A stretch of 64,000 nucleotides of DNA from Methanofollis sp. W23 (GTDB taxonomy: Archaea; Halobacteriota; Methanomicrobia; Methanomicrobiales; Methanofollaceae), in NCBI RefSeq assembly GCF_017875325.1, contig NZ_JAGGMN010000001.1, positions 806,001-870,000 of the forward strand. The letters run 5' to 3'. Below the pieces are notes generated by a model. It worked only from the letters and a program-made list of their open reading frames with translations, was not told the origin of the DNA and searched no databases. The position numbers and the translations under genes were made by a program. The stretch's first letter is position 1. The number at the start of each line of letters is the position of its first letter. Of this stretch, positions 8,663 to 17,434 are shown piece after piece.

Positions 8663-9098
8663 TCTTGAGCATGTCCAGCCAGATCACGAGTTCGCTCTTC
8701 TCGGAGTCTTCTTCACCGCTCTTGATGATCCCCTTCACAAACCCGTCGGCACTCGTGCCCTCGTCGATCTGCTCGACATTCTTCTCAGAGACCTGGATGA
8801 CACTGTGGACGTCGCCGACGATCACCCCGACGTTTGCCCCGCCGGTCGCCTCTGGCATCAGCACAATGATCTTCTTTGTGATCTCGGTCTCCAGGTCATC
8901 TGGGACGCCGAGGAGGCTGGCGAGGTCGATGATCGTCGTCACCTCGCCCCTGAGATTGATCAACCCGGCGATATGGGCCGGGGCCCTGGGGACAGGGGTG
9001 ATCGGGATCATCTCCACGATCTCCCTGGCAAGGTGGATATCCAGGGCATAGCACTCCCCGCCCAGTTCAAACTTCACGACATCGATAGTCTCAGCCAT
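8637..9098 (-). CDS. cheW: Chemotaxis coupling protein CheW
   Basis: 153 residues, a single CheW domain. Diagnostic segments are VVKFELGGECYALDI at the N terminus, IPITPVPRAPAHIAGLINLR with the conserved N-L-R-G, and VGVIVGDVHSVIQV in the second SH3-like subdomain. CheW bridges methyl-accepting receptors to the CheA kinase. It is 9 nt downstream of the receptor gene on the same strand, so the two are almost certainly one operon. No cheA, cheY or archaellum genes are in the window, so the rest of the pathway must be elsewhere. Confidence 0.93.
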   Translation of the reverse strand: MAETIDVVKFELGGECYALDIHLAREIVEMIPITPVPRAPAHIAGLINLRGEVTTIIDLASLLGVPDDLETEITKKIIVLMPEATGGANVGVIVGDVHSVIQVSEKNVEQIDEGTSADGFVKGIIKSGEEDSEKSELVIWLDMLKIMKENTKY

Positions 9099-9107
9099 GC
9101 CGGGACC

Positions 9108-11114
9108 TCACTCGAGTTTGAACTCGTCGACCTTTTCACTGAGGCCGCCGACCATCTCGGCGACTTCCTGGGCGCCGCTCCCGACCTCCTGGGCCGAAGC
9201 GGAGACTTCCTCAGTGAGGGCGGCCATGTCTTCGATGCCGTGCATACTCTCCTCGGTCATGCCCTTGGTTTCGGCTACCTTCTCGGTGACGCGGTTGGTG
9301 TTGTTGGCCTGGTCCTCGGTCGCCTTGGCGATCTCGGTCACGTTCTCCTTGACCTCTCTGGACATCATGACCAGGTGGTTGAGGGCCTCGAGGGTCTTTT
9401 CGACACTGGCGATCCCCTCGTTGATCTCGGCATAGACCCCTTCCATGTCCCTGGCCGTCATCTCGGTCTGGCCCTGAATGGCGGTGATAAGGCCTTCGAT
9501 GTTGCTGGTCGCCTTCTTCGACTCGCCGGCAAGGTTTCTGACCTCGCCTGCGACGACGGCAAACCCGCGGCCATGCTCGCCGGCCCGTGCCGCCTCGATC
9601 GCGGCGTTGAGGGCAAGGAGGTTGGTCTGGTTGGAGATGTCGGTGATCAACTTGACGATCTTGTCGATCTCCTGCATCTGGGAATTGAGTTTGCCGATCT
9701 CACCCACCGCCCGCTGGGCGACGGTCACAACCTCCTGCATCTTAGAGGTTGCTTCCTGGCCGAGGTTCTTTGCCTGTTCTCCGACTTCAGCACCCTTCTC
9801 GGTGTTCTCAAGCACTTCCTGGCAGGTGCTGGCGATCTCCTCGACCGAGGCCGAGAGGTCAGACATCGCACGTGCTGCCTCTTCGAAGTTGTCGAGTTGT
9901 TTCTTGGAGTCGTCGGACGCCTTCTGGCTCTTTATCGCGACCTGCTCGATCGCCTTTGCGATCTCCTCTGAACTCTTGCTCGTCTCGTCGGTGTTGGTGT
10001 CGATGTCCTGGATCGCCCTGGTGATCTCACCGAGCATATCCCGCATCTCTTTCTGTGTGCCGAGGAAGTCTTGTTTCAGCACCTTGAGGGGGTCGTCGTC
10101 CCTGAGGGCGAGGGCCGCGGTGAGGTCTTTCTTCGCCATGGCATCAAGCGCTGCTGCCAGTTCATCGGCACTCTGCTTGAGGCGCCGTTCGTTCTCTTTG
10201 GCCTCCTTCTCCTGCTGTTTGATGACGGTGATGTCCTGGACGACCTCGATATGTCCGATCCGCTCACCGTTCGCGTTATTAAGATACCCGCAGTCGAGCT
10301 GGAAGTTCTCCTCGCCGTCGTCGAAGTAGGTCGTGATCGCTTCCTTTCCGCTCTTCCTGAGCTGCTTGATCGCACATCCGTCATTGTGGCAGAGCGGACC
10401 GTTGGTCGCGCTGCAGTGCTGCCCCATCAGGCGTTCGCGGTTAAGGCCGAAGGAGTCTGCAAAGGCGGTGTTCATCGCCGTCCAATTCATCTTCATGTCG
10501 GTGACGGTGATCGGGTACGGGATGGCGTCCAGGATCTCCTGGTACCACTGGGCCTTCTTGGCTGCCTCTTTTGCAAGGGTCTCCGCCCGCTTCCTCTCGT
10601 CATCTGCGTCGGTGGTGTCGACAAGGACCATGAGGACGGACTCGATGTTGCCGTCTCCATCAAGGAACGGGATGGTGTACTCGATGGCGTTCCGTACCCT
10701 GGTGGGGTACTCGACGACCGTCTTGGAGAACCCGCGCGTCTTCTTCTGGAAGGTGTCCTTGAGCCCGTCCCCTTCCTGTTCGAGGATCTTGAAGTCGTTG
10801 ACATTCATTCCCACGACTTCGTCACGATTCATTCCACTGAATTCTTCATAGGCCCGGTTGTCGTCGGTGACATTACAATCGGCGTCCAGGAAGAGCATCG
10901 GGATCGGGTTTTCAGATATAGAACGCTTGAAATTGTCGAGCTCTGCGGAGAGTGCGGTGTTCTCTTCTTCGCTCTCCTGCAGTTTCCCGATAAGCCTGTT
11001 CACTGCCGCAACGATCGGTTTTGTCTCTGCGTCGCACTGTTCCTCGTCGAGGGTTTTTGAAAAGTCCCCGGTCAGTACCCTGGAGATGGTATCAGTAATC
11101 TCTATTGTTTCCAC
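9108..11114 (-). CDS. Soluble PAS-containing methyl-accepting chemotaxis protein
   Basis: 668 residues with no membrane segment, so a cytoplasmic receptor. A short HAMP-like N terminus is followed by PAS domain 1 (about 65-180), PAS domain 2 (about 190-305), a linker coil, and an MCP signalling domain (about 390-668) with the highly conserved hairpin tip TNLLALNAAIEAARAGEHGR. PAS 2 contains C-S-A-T-N-G-P-L-C-H-N-D-G-C, a cysteine/histidine cluster that could bind a metal, heme or thiol ligand. It would sense an intracellular redox or energy cue and signal through CheW, encoded 9 nt downstream. GGTGAAGAG lies about 12 nt before the ATG. Confidence 0.92.
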   Translation of the reverse strand: METIEITDTISRVLTGDFSKTLDEEQCDAETKPIVAAVNRLIGKLQESEEENTALSAELDNFKRSISENPIPMLFLDADCNVTDDNRAYEEFSGMNRDEVVGMNVNDFKILEQEGDGLKDTFQKKTRGFSKTVVEYPTRVRNAIEYTIPFLDGDGNIESVLMVLVDTTDADDERKRAETLAKEAAKKAQWYQEILDAIPYPITVTDMKMNWTAMNTAFADSFGLNRERLMGQHCSATNGPLCHNDGCAIKQLRKSGKEAITTYFDDGEENFQLDCGYLNNANGERIGHIEVVQDITVIKQQEKEAKENERRLKQSADELAAALDAMAKKDLTAALALRDDDPLKVLKQDFLGTQKEMRDMLGEITRAIQDIDTNTDETSKSSEEIAKAIEQVAIKSQKASDDSKKQLDNFEEAARAMSDLSASVEEIASTCQEVLENTEKGAEVGEQAKNLGQEATSKMQEVVTVAQRAVGEIGKLNSQMQEIDKIVKLITDISNQTNLLALNAAIEAARAGEHGRGFAVVAGEVRNLAGESKKATSNIEGLITAIQGQTEMTARDMEGVYAEINEGIASVEKTLEALNHLVMMSREVKENVTEIAKATEDQANNTNRVTEKVAETKGMTEESMHGIEDMAALTEEVSASAQEVGSGAQEVAEMVGGLSEKVDEFKLE

Positions 11115-11934
11115 GTCTCTTCACCTTGCCAAGATATGCTCTGCACTCCGCCTTGCGTCAGGAATTCGTTCTTCAATTGTGGGGATGGCTTCATTCTGGC
11201 CCACCAGTTGTGACGTCCGCGCCTGGCTGAGTACTTAGTAAATCCGATTTCTACAATATAAATGTTCCTATTAATTTATTTTTTAATTCTGTGATATTTA
11301 TGAATAATAATTAACAAATAAGCTGGCATCCAGAAAAGCAGCTTAATTAACTTCACATCTAGGTCCGGGGGTGTGAGTTGCCTGCACATATGGAAATCAT
11401 TTTAATAACGATGATTTTTTAATGATCTATTGACAAAAAAAAGCGATAAAAATCCATATTATTTCAACAGACCAGATTAAAGCAGGTATTTTGAATCCTA
11501 ATCCCGCGGACATCGTCTCCCCCGACTGCTTGCCATTCCCTATCACTCGTGCTAGAGTTCTCCTGCGGATGAAGAACAGTGGGGGAGGGGATGGATACGT
11601 GGGTGCGCGACGAGGAGGTGAGGATCACTTCACTATCATTCCTGTAGATGGCCCCATAGATCTGCCTGAGTGCTCTTCTGATCCTGTGTCTTCCCACCTC
11701 GATCGCGCCTCCGCCCCTCATAGGATCGAGGGCGGCAGCGCCCTCATCATGCTCATCTGCCCCCCCAACTTCATCATCCTCCGAAGGTTCAGGGGCGCCG
11801 CGACCCCGGTGGGGAGATATGAAGACGCAGTTGAGGTTCGCTTGCCCCAAGAATGGGGAGGATTTCTACAGGACTTGAATGACTAAGATCCATAAGTGGC
11901 GTTTTTTCTACCAATTATAACCCAGAAAAGAAAT
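11115..11934. other. Gene-free stretch, AT-rich then repeat-like
   Basis: 11240-11480 is AT-rich and probably holds the mcp promoter. 11540-11880 is GC-rich repeat debris: GGTGCGCGACGAGGAGGTGA resembles family B and GAGGATTTCTACAGGAC at 11858-11875 resembles the right end of family A. No convincing gene. Confidence 0.6.
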
Positions 11935-12018
11935 GCGAGGGGTGGGATTCGAACCCACGGACCCCTGCGGGAATGGATCTTAAGTCCACCTCTTTTGGCC
12001 TGGCTTAGATACCCTCGC
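11935..12018 (-). tRNA. tRNA-Leu (anticodon TAA)
   Basis: 84 nt on the reverse strand. The acceptor stem is GCGAGGG paired with CCCTCGC; the T arm has GTGGGTTCGAATCCCAC; the anticodon loop CTTAAGA gives TAA; and a long variable arm marks it as a class II leucine tRNA. No intron is present and CCA is not encoded. Confidence 0.95.
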
Positions 12019-12432
12019 TCTCCTACAAAATAGACACCCAACAACAAAAAGGTGATGGCATATCAGGAGGATTAGAAGATTCTTTTCTTGACTTTTAAAA
12101 ATTATAATGAATAAACATGAAAAAATCTCTTCAAATAAGCATCTATTTCTAAAATGGCGCAGGTAAAAACAATAAAATATCAAAAAGTCCTACCCTAATG
12201 CCCGGAGGTGACATCAGTTCACCACAGTCCAGATCCTCAGGATGAACACGCCTCCAGGCCGTGCGACGCCGTCCTGCATTTCACTATACTGCACACCTCA
12301 ACATAAAATGTCCATTCTCCGGCGTCGCACAATATATTCTGCACGACACGCGAGAAAATATCAGATAGAGCAGACGGCTCACCCGGCAATCCACGATCCC
12401 CGACAACCAGGCACGAATTCCTTGCCGTCATC
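12019..12432. other. Gene-free stretch upstream of tRNA and hydrolase pseudogene
   Basis: The first 160 nt are AT-rich. Frame-matched codons immediately before 12433 encode a hydrophobic FLAVIMIAAGC, suggesting that the pseudogene once began further upstream with a lipoprotein signal. Nothing else is recognised. Confidence 0.5.
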
Positions 12433-13235
12433 ATGATTGCCGCAGGATGCGTCCAGACCCCCCCCATCCCCCTCGAAGAGGTGCAGAAGGCCAGGGCGGC
12501 CAGTGCCGAGGCAAAGAAACCGTTTCTCGACGTACTCCTCAACCAGGTGGAGCAGACTGAGACCGAAGAGATCGCTGGCGTCCCGATCCAGGTCATCACC
12601 CAGACGAACGACGCCACGAACGAGACCATCGCCCTCTCCATCCATGGCGGCGATTGGACCTTCAACCGCGCCGAGTACCCGATGGCCTACCTCTTTGCAC
12701 AGAACCTCGAGCTCACCATCTATTCGGTCGACTAACAGCCCTTCCCTGCGCCACTTGACGACTGTTGTGTCGTCTACGAGATCCTGATCAAGGACCACGA
12801 CCCCGCGCATGTCGTCGTCATGGGCGACTTGACTGGCGGCAACCTTGCCCTCACCACCATGGTCAGAGCCTATGAGGAGAACCTCCTCTCCCCGGCCGTC
12901 GCCCACCGGTGGGAGCGACAGCCTGTACACCAACCCAACGATGGCCTCGACCCGTTCCTCTCCCGCGAGACCCTCCTTACCGGGTTCACTCTCTATGCGA
13001 ACTTCTCGGTCGACAACCCCCCTCATCGTCACCGGCACCCATGACCTTCTGCTGAGCGAATGCTCCAGGGTCCATCAGGCGATGACACACGGCGGCGTCG
13101 ACGCTGATCTCTACGTCTATGAAGGGATGTGGCACGTCTTCGAAGGCGCTCCCGCCCCTGAAGGCCGACGCCGCCAGCCAGGACATCGCGACCTTCCTCC
13201 TCGGTCACCTCGGGGAGGAATCCGGCCACTCAAAA
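12433..13235 (+). pseudogene. Decayed alpha/beta hydrolase (hormone-sensitive-lipase/esterase family)
   Basis: The pieces of one esterase can be followed through broken frames. The first frame gives a lipobox-like AAGC, then the oxyanion-hole HGGDW, and reaches a TAA at 12733 exactly where the family has DYRLAPEHPFP; after the stop the same frame resumes with PFPAPLDD and GDLTGGNLAL, where the nucleophile serine of GDSAGGN is leucine. The acid and histidine blocks (GTHDLLLSE, EGMWHVFEG) are in a second frame near 13040-13150, and the last helix (KADAASQDIATFLLGHL) is in a third frame. In-frame deletion, at least two frameshifts and loss of the catalytic serine together show a dead gene. Confidence 0.85.
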
Positions 13236-13259
13236 ATTCCTCCTCCCCGAGGGGCACGG

Positions 13260-13299
13260 TATAAATACCAGGGCGTACGCCCTGCCCCACCGGAGGGGG
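13260..13299 (+). promoter_or_regulatory. TATA box and Shine-Dalgarno of the nitroreductase gene
   Basis: TATAAATA at 13260-13267 and GGAGGGGG at 13292-13299. The expected start codon position (13305, five nt after the Shine-Dalgarno) reads ACG. Confidence 0.7.
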
Positions 13300-13304
13300 A
13301 CAGA

Positions 13305-14024
13305 ACGAACACCCTGCTGGTTATACTTACAATTACGGTGCTGGGACTTGTCGGACTGATGGTGGTCTTCTCCGCGCTGCAGGCCCCTGAAGTCGGGGCC
13401 CCGGAAAAGAAGAGCGAAGGAGCGCAGATACAACTCCCGGCACCCAAGGAGCGTGGGGGGAGAGCAATCGAGGAGGTGCTCGCCACGAGACGGTCGGTGC
13501 GAGACTACGCCGAGACGCCGCCGGGCCTCGACGACCTCTCGCAACTCCTCTGGGCGGCGCAGGGGGTGACCGATGAACTGAGAGAGTTCAGGACCGCACC
13601 ATCGGCCGGGGCGCTGTACCCGCTTGAGGTCTACGTGGCGGTCGGCGAGGTGACCGATCTCCCCGCCGGGGTCTATCGCTATCTCCCAGCCGAGCACCGG
13701 ATCGAGAGCGTCGTCGAGGGGGACGTCAGGCGCGACCTCTCGGGCGCGGCCCTCAACCAGTCGGCGGTCGAGGACGCCGCGGCTGTCATCGCGATCGCCG
13801 GAGTGTATGAGCGGACCACCGGGAAGTACGGCGAGCGGGGGGTCAGGTATGTGTATATGGAGGCCGGGCATGCGGCTCAGAACATCTATCTCCAGGCCAC
13901 CTCCCTCGGACTCGGGACGGTCTCGATCGGGGCATTCGATGACGACGAGGTGAAGCGCGTCCTCGGGATGAACGAGGACGAGCGCCCGCTCTATCTGATG
14001 CCGATCGGGAGAGTCGAGGGGTGA
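13305..14024 (+). CDS. SagB-type nitroreductase, membrane-anchored, with apparent ACG start
   Basis: About 239 residues: an N-terminal membrane anchor (TLLVILTITVLGLVGLMVVF) and a nitroreductase-fold domain with RRSVRDYAETP (FMN phosphate site), TAPSAGALYPLEVYV, YMEAGHAAQNIYLQA and GTVSIGAFDDDEV, the pattern of SagB/ThcOx-like FMN oxidoreductases. Some relatives oxidise azolines in peptides; the stand-alone archaeal ones have no assigned substrate. The frame opens upstream to an ATG at 13119, but that part encodes the last helix of the dead hydrolase. A TATA box (13260) and Shine-Dalgarno (13292) place initiation at 13305, an ACG codon; GTG 13338 and ATG 13359 would cut into the anchor. Confidence 0.75.
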   Translation, partial: TNTLLVILTITVLGLVGLMVVFSALQAPEVGAPEKKSEGAQIQLPAPKERGGRAIEEVLATRRSVRDYAETPPGLDDLSQLLWAAQGVTDELREFRTAPSAGALYPLEVYVAVGEVTDLPAGVYRYLPAEHRIESVVEGDVRRDLSGAALNQSAVEDAAAVIAIAGVYERTTGKYGERGVRYVYMEAGHAAQNIYLQATSLGLGTVSIGAFDDDEVKRVLGMNEDERPLYLMPIGRVEG

Positions 14025-14808
14025 GAATAAATTACGCACCGCACCCCCCGCTCCTCCTCTTTCTCGTGTCCGGAGCGCGGCTCCTCCCTCGTCAGGGTAC
14101 CAGATGTACTTTCATGCCCAACTCACGCGGCGTCGCGCTCCCTGCGCGTATGACGCGGGGGAGTGATTGTATCTTATGGGTATCCAGAAAAGTGAGAGAA
14201 GAGTGGCCGGGGACTGTATTTCGTCTTCATGATCATCGCTCTGCCTTCCTGTCCCATCTTCGTCCGGGGGGAACCGAGCCTCCGGCGCGGTGGTGCCGGA
14301 AGGCGTGATGATCAGGACATGCCGCACTCAATCACAGGGCCGACACTACAGTCTCGCGCCGGAGGGCGGCGATTGAGTGGTCCTTCAGGTCGTGATTGAG
14401 GGGGATCCGTCCACTCTCCGAAACGCTGCTCAGAGCAATATTCAACTGATTATGCCCGAACCAAGAGTTCATGCCGAATTCTACAGAGCGGAAAGATCAA
14501 AGATCGATCTGCCGCGCCCTGGAGAAGGGTGAGATGAGATATTCATCAGGTATGCCTGAAGCGGCCTTTGCGTTCTGAGTTATTCTACAGAGTGAGAATT
14601 ATCTATAGGCCCGATTCTTGAAAGTGTTCCAAAGACTCCTCTGGTCATTGTTTCTGGAGGAAAAACATAGAGTCCCAAAAAAAGTCTCTGATACTTGAAT
14701 GATGCCGTGCCCCGCGGGAGAAGGACGGCGGAAAGCGAATGCTGACGCTCACCGCGTAGACTGGATGTGACAGAACGCACATCCTAAAAAAAGGAGAAAG
14801 AGAAAATC
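14025..14808. other. Gene-free stretch with repeat fragments
   Basis: 14200-14320 resembles the interior of family A (CTTCATGATCATCGCTCTGCCTTCC, then a GGGGGGAACC core), and 14540-14600 resembles a family C end (TATTCATCAGGTATGCCTGA, ATTCTACAGAGTGAG). No gene seen. Confidence 0.6.
14785..14792 (-). terminator. Oligo-T terminator after the RRM gene
   Basis: A run of seven T on the reverse strand about 18 nt past the stop codon of the RRM gene. Confidence 0.4.
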
Positions 14809-15069
14809 TCAGTATCTCCGGTATTCGTTGCGCGGGCGTGGCGGGCGAGCTTCGTCAATCCGAAGCGTGCGCCCCTCGAACTCAGTCTCGTTCAGGGCTT
14901 CCTTGGCGCTCTCGGCCTCTTCAGGGGTGCCCATCTCAACGAATCCGAATCCCTTGCGCTCAATGACGCGGACGCTCTTGACGTCGCCGTACTGGGAAAA
15001 CAATTCTTCCAACTGATCTTCAGTTACCGAATATGTCAGGTTTCCGACATACAACTTGCTGGTTTCCAT
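14809..15069 (-). CDS. Single-RRM RNA-binding protein
   Basis: 86 residues, essentially one RNA recognition motif. RNP2 is KLYVGNL at residues 5-11 and RNP1 is KGFGFVEM near residue 40, with the conserved aromatic residues in place, followed by a basic tail (RPPRPRNEYRRY). Small single-RRM proteins bind single-stranded RNA and are often cold- or stress-responsive in bacteria; they are uncommon but known in methanogens. A GGAG sits 9 nt before the ATG and CCTATAAGA near 15100 on the reverse strand is a good TATA box. It appears monocistronic, with an oligo-T stretch just past the stop. Confidence 0.9.
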   Translation of the reverse strand: METSKLYVGNLTYSVTEDQLEELFSQYGDVKSVRVIERKGFGFVEMGTPEEAESAKEALNETEFEGRTLRIDEARPPRPRNEYRRY

Positions 15070-15203
15070 TACAGGTCTCCACTACTATGATGATTCTTAT
15101 AGGTGATGAATCCTTGGGTGGCAAGATGCAGATCGGTAATGCGGAGGCCCGATTCTATGCATCCCCCTCCTTTCCCCTGCACCAGAACCTTGCTCACCCT
15201 GGT

Positions 15204-15467
15204 TTACTCCCGCACAATCTCGGCTCCGGTCTCCCTGACCGCCGCCTCGACCGCGGCCAGGAGCCCGGCGTCATGGAGGGCATGGTCGAGCATCGGGAAC
15301 CCGACTACCAGGGCAAGGGGCTTGAGCACGAGGAGCGGGGGCTGACCGGCCTTCTCGGGGTGCGATCCCGGCGCCACCACCTCGGTGGATCCGTCCTCCC
15401 AGATGGCGAGGTTTCCATATCCCTGGGCGTCCCAGAGTTTTCTGATGATCTCGCGGGTATGCAGCAT
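15204..15467 (-). CDS. Small conserved-looking protein of unknown function
   Basis: 87 residues beginning MLHTREIIRKLWDAQGYGNL, with no membrane segment or motif that I recognise. A strong Shine-Dalgarno (GAAGGAGA, about 5 nt before the ATG) and balanced amino-acid composition support it as a real gene. The opposite strand is also open here, but that frame lacks a ribosome site and reads as low-complexity. It is divergent from the helical protein at 15588. Confidence 0.6.
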   Translation of the reverse strand: MLHTREIIRKLWDAQGYGNLAIWEDGSTEVVAPGSHPEKAGQPPLLVLKPLALVVGFPMLDHALHDAGLLAAVEAAVRETGAEIVRE

Positions 15468-15587
15468 TCTCTCTCCTTCAGGAGGGATCGTGGCGGACGT
15501 GAGGTATCAAGGTTGTGGCCTCCCCGACTCGCAGAGGGGAAACGGCACCTTCATGCCGTGCCGGCGCGAGTCTTCCATGACACGCCG

Positions 15588-16172
15588 ATGGAACACGCCG
15601 ACTACGCACCATCTCTGACCGCTGGCCTTGAAGAGGCCCTGGCAAGAGGGGACACTGAGACCATACAGGCCGCGCTCCACGACCTCCTCCTGTACAAGGC
15701 CGTGCACCCACTCGCGCCCGCCGATCTGGATATCGTCGTCACGGTGCTGGACCGCGGCGGGCGGGCGGCGCGGACGGCCCTCCAGATCGTGCATGCCTCG
15801 GTGACGCGCCAGGGGACACTCCCTGCAGATCGGGAGGCCGCGCTCGTGCGGCTCCGCGGCGTCCTTGAAGATGCAGGAGAGGACCGCACCGCAGTGAGGC
15901 ACGCCCTCCATCTCCTCGCGATTTTAGGCGACGGCCGGGCGGTGATCGAGCACCTGGTCGCCGCCGGCAATGCGGTGCAGAAAGACGTCTACCTCTCCCC
16001 GGTGCTGGCGGCTGCGCTCATTCGCTACGACGCCGACCTCGCCGACCTCCAGATGGGTCTCAGTAGAAGGGCGGCAGACGAAGTCGGGGTCATTAGGGAG
16101 TACGCCCGCGACCCCAGGGCCTACGAGGCAAGAGCGCGCCGGATGCAGGACGACGAGGTCGAAGTGCTGTAG
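15588..16172 (+). CDS. Helical, HEAT-like protein of unknown function
   Basis: 194 residues, almost entirely alpha-helical, with repeated LL/AL helix pairs (DTETIQAALHDLLLYKAVHP, RTAVRHALHLLAILGDGRA) that resemble HEAT or armadillo units without matching a precise family. It ends in an acidic DDEVEVL. The frame is open far upstream, but that part is antisense to the 15204 gene; the ATG at 15588 is the first that gives a plausible protein. No ribosome-binding site is obvious. The AI-2E-type transporter follows 54 nt downstream and may be co-transcribed. Confidence 0.55.
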   Translation: MEHADYAPSLTAGLEEALARGDTETIQAALHDLLLYKAVHPLAPADLDIVVTVLDRGGRAARTALQIVHASVTRQGTLPADREAALVRLRGVLEDAGEDRTAVRHALHLLAILGDGRAVIEHLVAAGNAVQKDVYLSPVLAAALIRYDADLADLQMGLSRRAADEVGVIREYARDPRAYEARARRMQDDEVEVL

Positions 16173-16226
16173 GTTGTCACCCTGAAAAGATCGCTCTTTT
16201 CTCTCATCACGACACAGGCATATATC

Positions 16227-17288
16227 ATGGACCCCCCCTCAGAGATCTCTGGCACCCTGCAGGCCCTGGCCATCATGGCGTCGCTTTTCGTGATCGTCAT
16301 CGGGATGCGCTACTCTGCATATATCGTCAACCTCCTGCTCATTTCTGTAATCCTGACCATCCTTGCACTCCCGGCAATGGACATGCTCAGAAAACGGGGC
16401 CTGCCCGACCTCGCCGCCATGGGCGTCATCTCGGCCGTCGCCGCAGTGGTGCTGATCGTCGGGGTGGTGATCACGGTCAGTTCGCTTGAGACGCTGCTCG
16501 CCGACCTCCCGACCTACCAGGCCGACCTGCAGATGCGTCTTGCCGACCTGACGGCGCTCTTCCAGGACATCGGGATCGACGCTTCGGCATTCACTCCTGC
16601 GTCATTCCATCTCGCCGATGTCGTTACGTTCATCGAGCCCTACGCGATCGGGCTTGGGAACGCCCTCATGTACCTCTTCTTCATCCTGATCACGACGATG
16701 TTTGCGGTCCTGGAGATCCCCCATATCTCTGAGCGCCTGAAGCGGGGGCTGGTGCGTGAGCCAAAGACCTTCGTCGGGATCGAGAAGATGAGCAGGCTCA
16801 TGATGGACTTCGTGATTGTGAGGACCGAGGCAAATCTCATCCACGGCGTCCTCTTCGGGCTCTCGCTCTGGCTCATGGGGATCCATTCCGCCGTGCTGTG
16901 GGGCGTCCTCACATTTATCCTGGCCTTCATCCCCTATATCGGCCTGATCATCGCCGCCCTCCCGGCAATATTCTTTGCCTGGCTCCAGTACGGGCTCTGG
17001 GGGGCGGCGGCGGTCGTGGGGATCGTCGTTATCCTCAACGCCGTCGTCGAAAACCCCATCTATGCCAAGATCGCATCGAGACGGTTTGAGATGCCGCCGA
17101 TGGTCGTCATCCTCTCGCTCATCATCTGGGGCTGGATCCTCGGGCTTCCAGGCATGATCTTTGCCGTCCCGATCACGCTCCTCCTGGTCATCTTGCTCCA
17201 GTGCAGCGACGAACTGCGCTGGATCAACGACCTCCTCGGGGTCTCCGGGATCTTTGGGGAGAAGGCGTGCAAGAACGGTCCTGAGTGA
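16227..17288 (+). CDS. AI-2E family transporter (PerM-type permease)
   Basis: 353 residues with seven to eight predicted membrane helices and a long cytoplasmic/extracellular segment in the middle (about 90-145). The family signature region lies in the second half: TFILAFIPYIGLIIAALPA, a further helix pair with VVENPIYAKI, and a final GWILGLPGMIFAVPITLLL. Members export small molecules or couple ions; the name comes from autoinducer-2 export in E. coli, and the substrate in archaea is unknown. An oligo-T run (about 17293-17300) right after the stop may terminate transcription. Confidence 0.88.
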   Translation: MDPPSEISGTLQALAIMASLFVIVIGMRYSAYIVNLLLISVILTILALPAMDMLRKRGLPDLAAMGVISAVAAVVLIVGVVITVSSLETLLADLPTYQADLQMRLADLTALFQDIGIDASAFTPASFHLADVVTFIEPYAIGLGNALMYLFFILITTMFAVLEIPHISERLKRGLVREPKTFVGIEKMSRLMMDFVIVRTEANLIHGVLFGLSLWLMGIHSAVLWGVLTFILAFIPYIGLIIAALPAIFFAWLQYGLWGAAAVVGIVVILNAVVENPIYAKIASRRFEMPPMVVILSLIIWGWILGLPGMIFAVPITLLLVILLQCSDELRWINDLLGVSGIFGEKACKNGPE

Positions 17289-17387
17289 GGTCATATTTTT
17301 TTCGGGGCCGGTCGCCGGGTGCGTCCCCGGCCTCGACCGGCACCCGCCGCCATGTTCTGTCGTCTCTTATGCCCTGCCCCAGGATAC

Positions 17388-17409
17388 TACGGATATCCGT
17401 AATATTTAT
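17388..17409 (+). promoter_or_regulatory. 14-nt palindrome and TATA box of the MarR-methyltransferase gene
   Basis: TACGGATATCCGTA (17388-17401) is a perfect palindrome that abuts AATATTTAT (17401-17409), a TATA-like box about 30 nt before the ATG at 17435. A MarR-type repressor commonly binds such a site in its own promoter, so this is a candidate autoregulatory operator. Confidence 0.6.
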
Positions 17410-17434
17410 TGCCGACACTGCTGTAGAAATAAAT

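Noticed and set aside
8484-9971. 495-codon forward frame
   Set aside because: It runs antisense to cheW and the MCP gene, both of which have strong family motifs.
10071-11060. 329-codon forward frame
   Set aside because: Antisense to the PAS region of the MCP; no ribosome site and no conserved motif.
11980-12183. 67-codon reverse frame overlapping the tRNA
   Set aside because: It runs through the tRNA-Leu gene and an AT-rich spacer, so it is not a gene.
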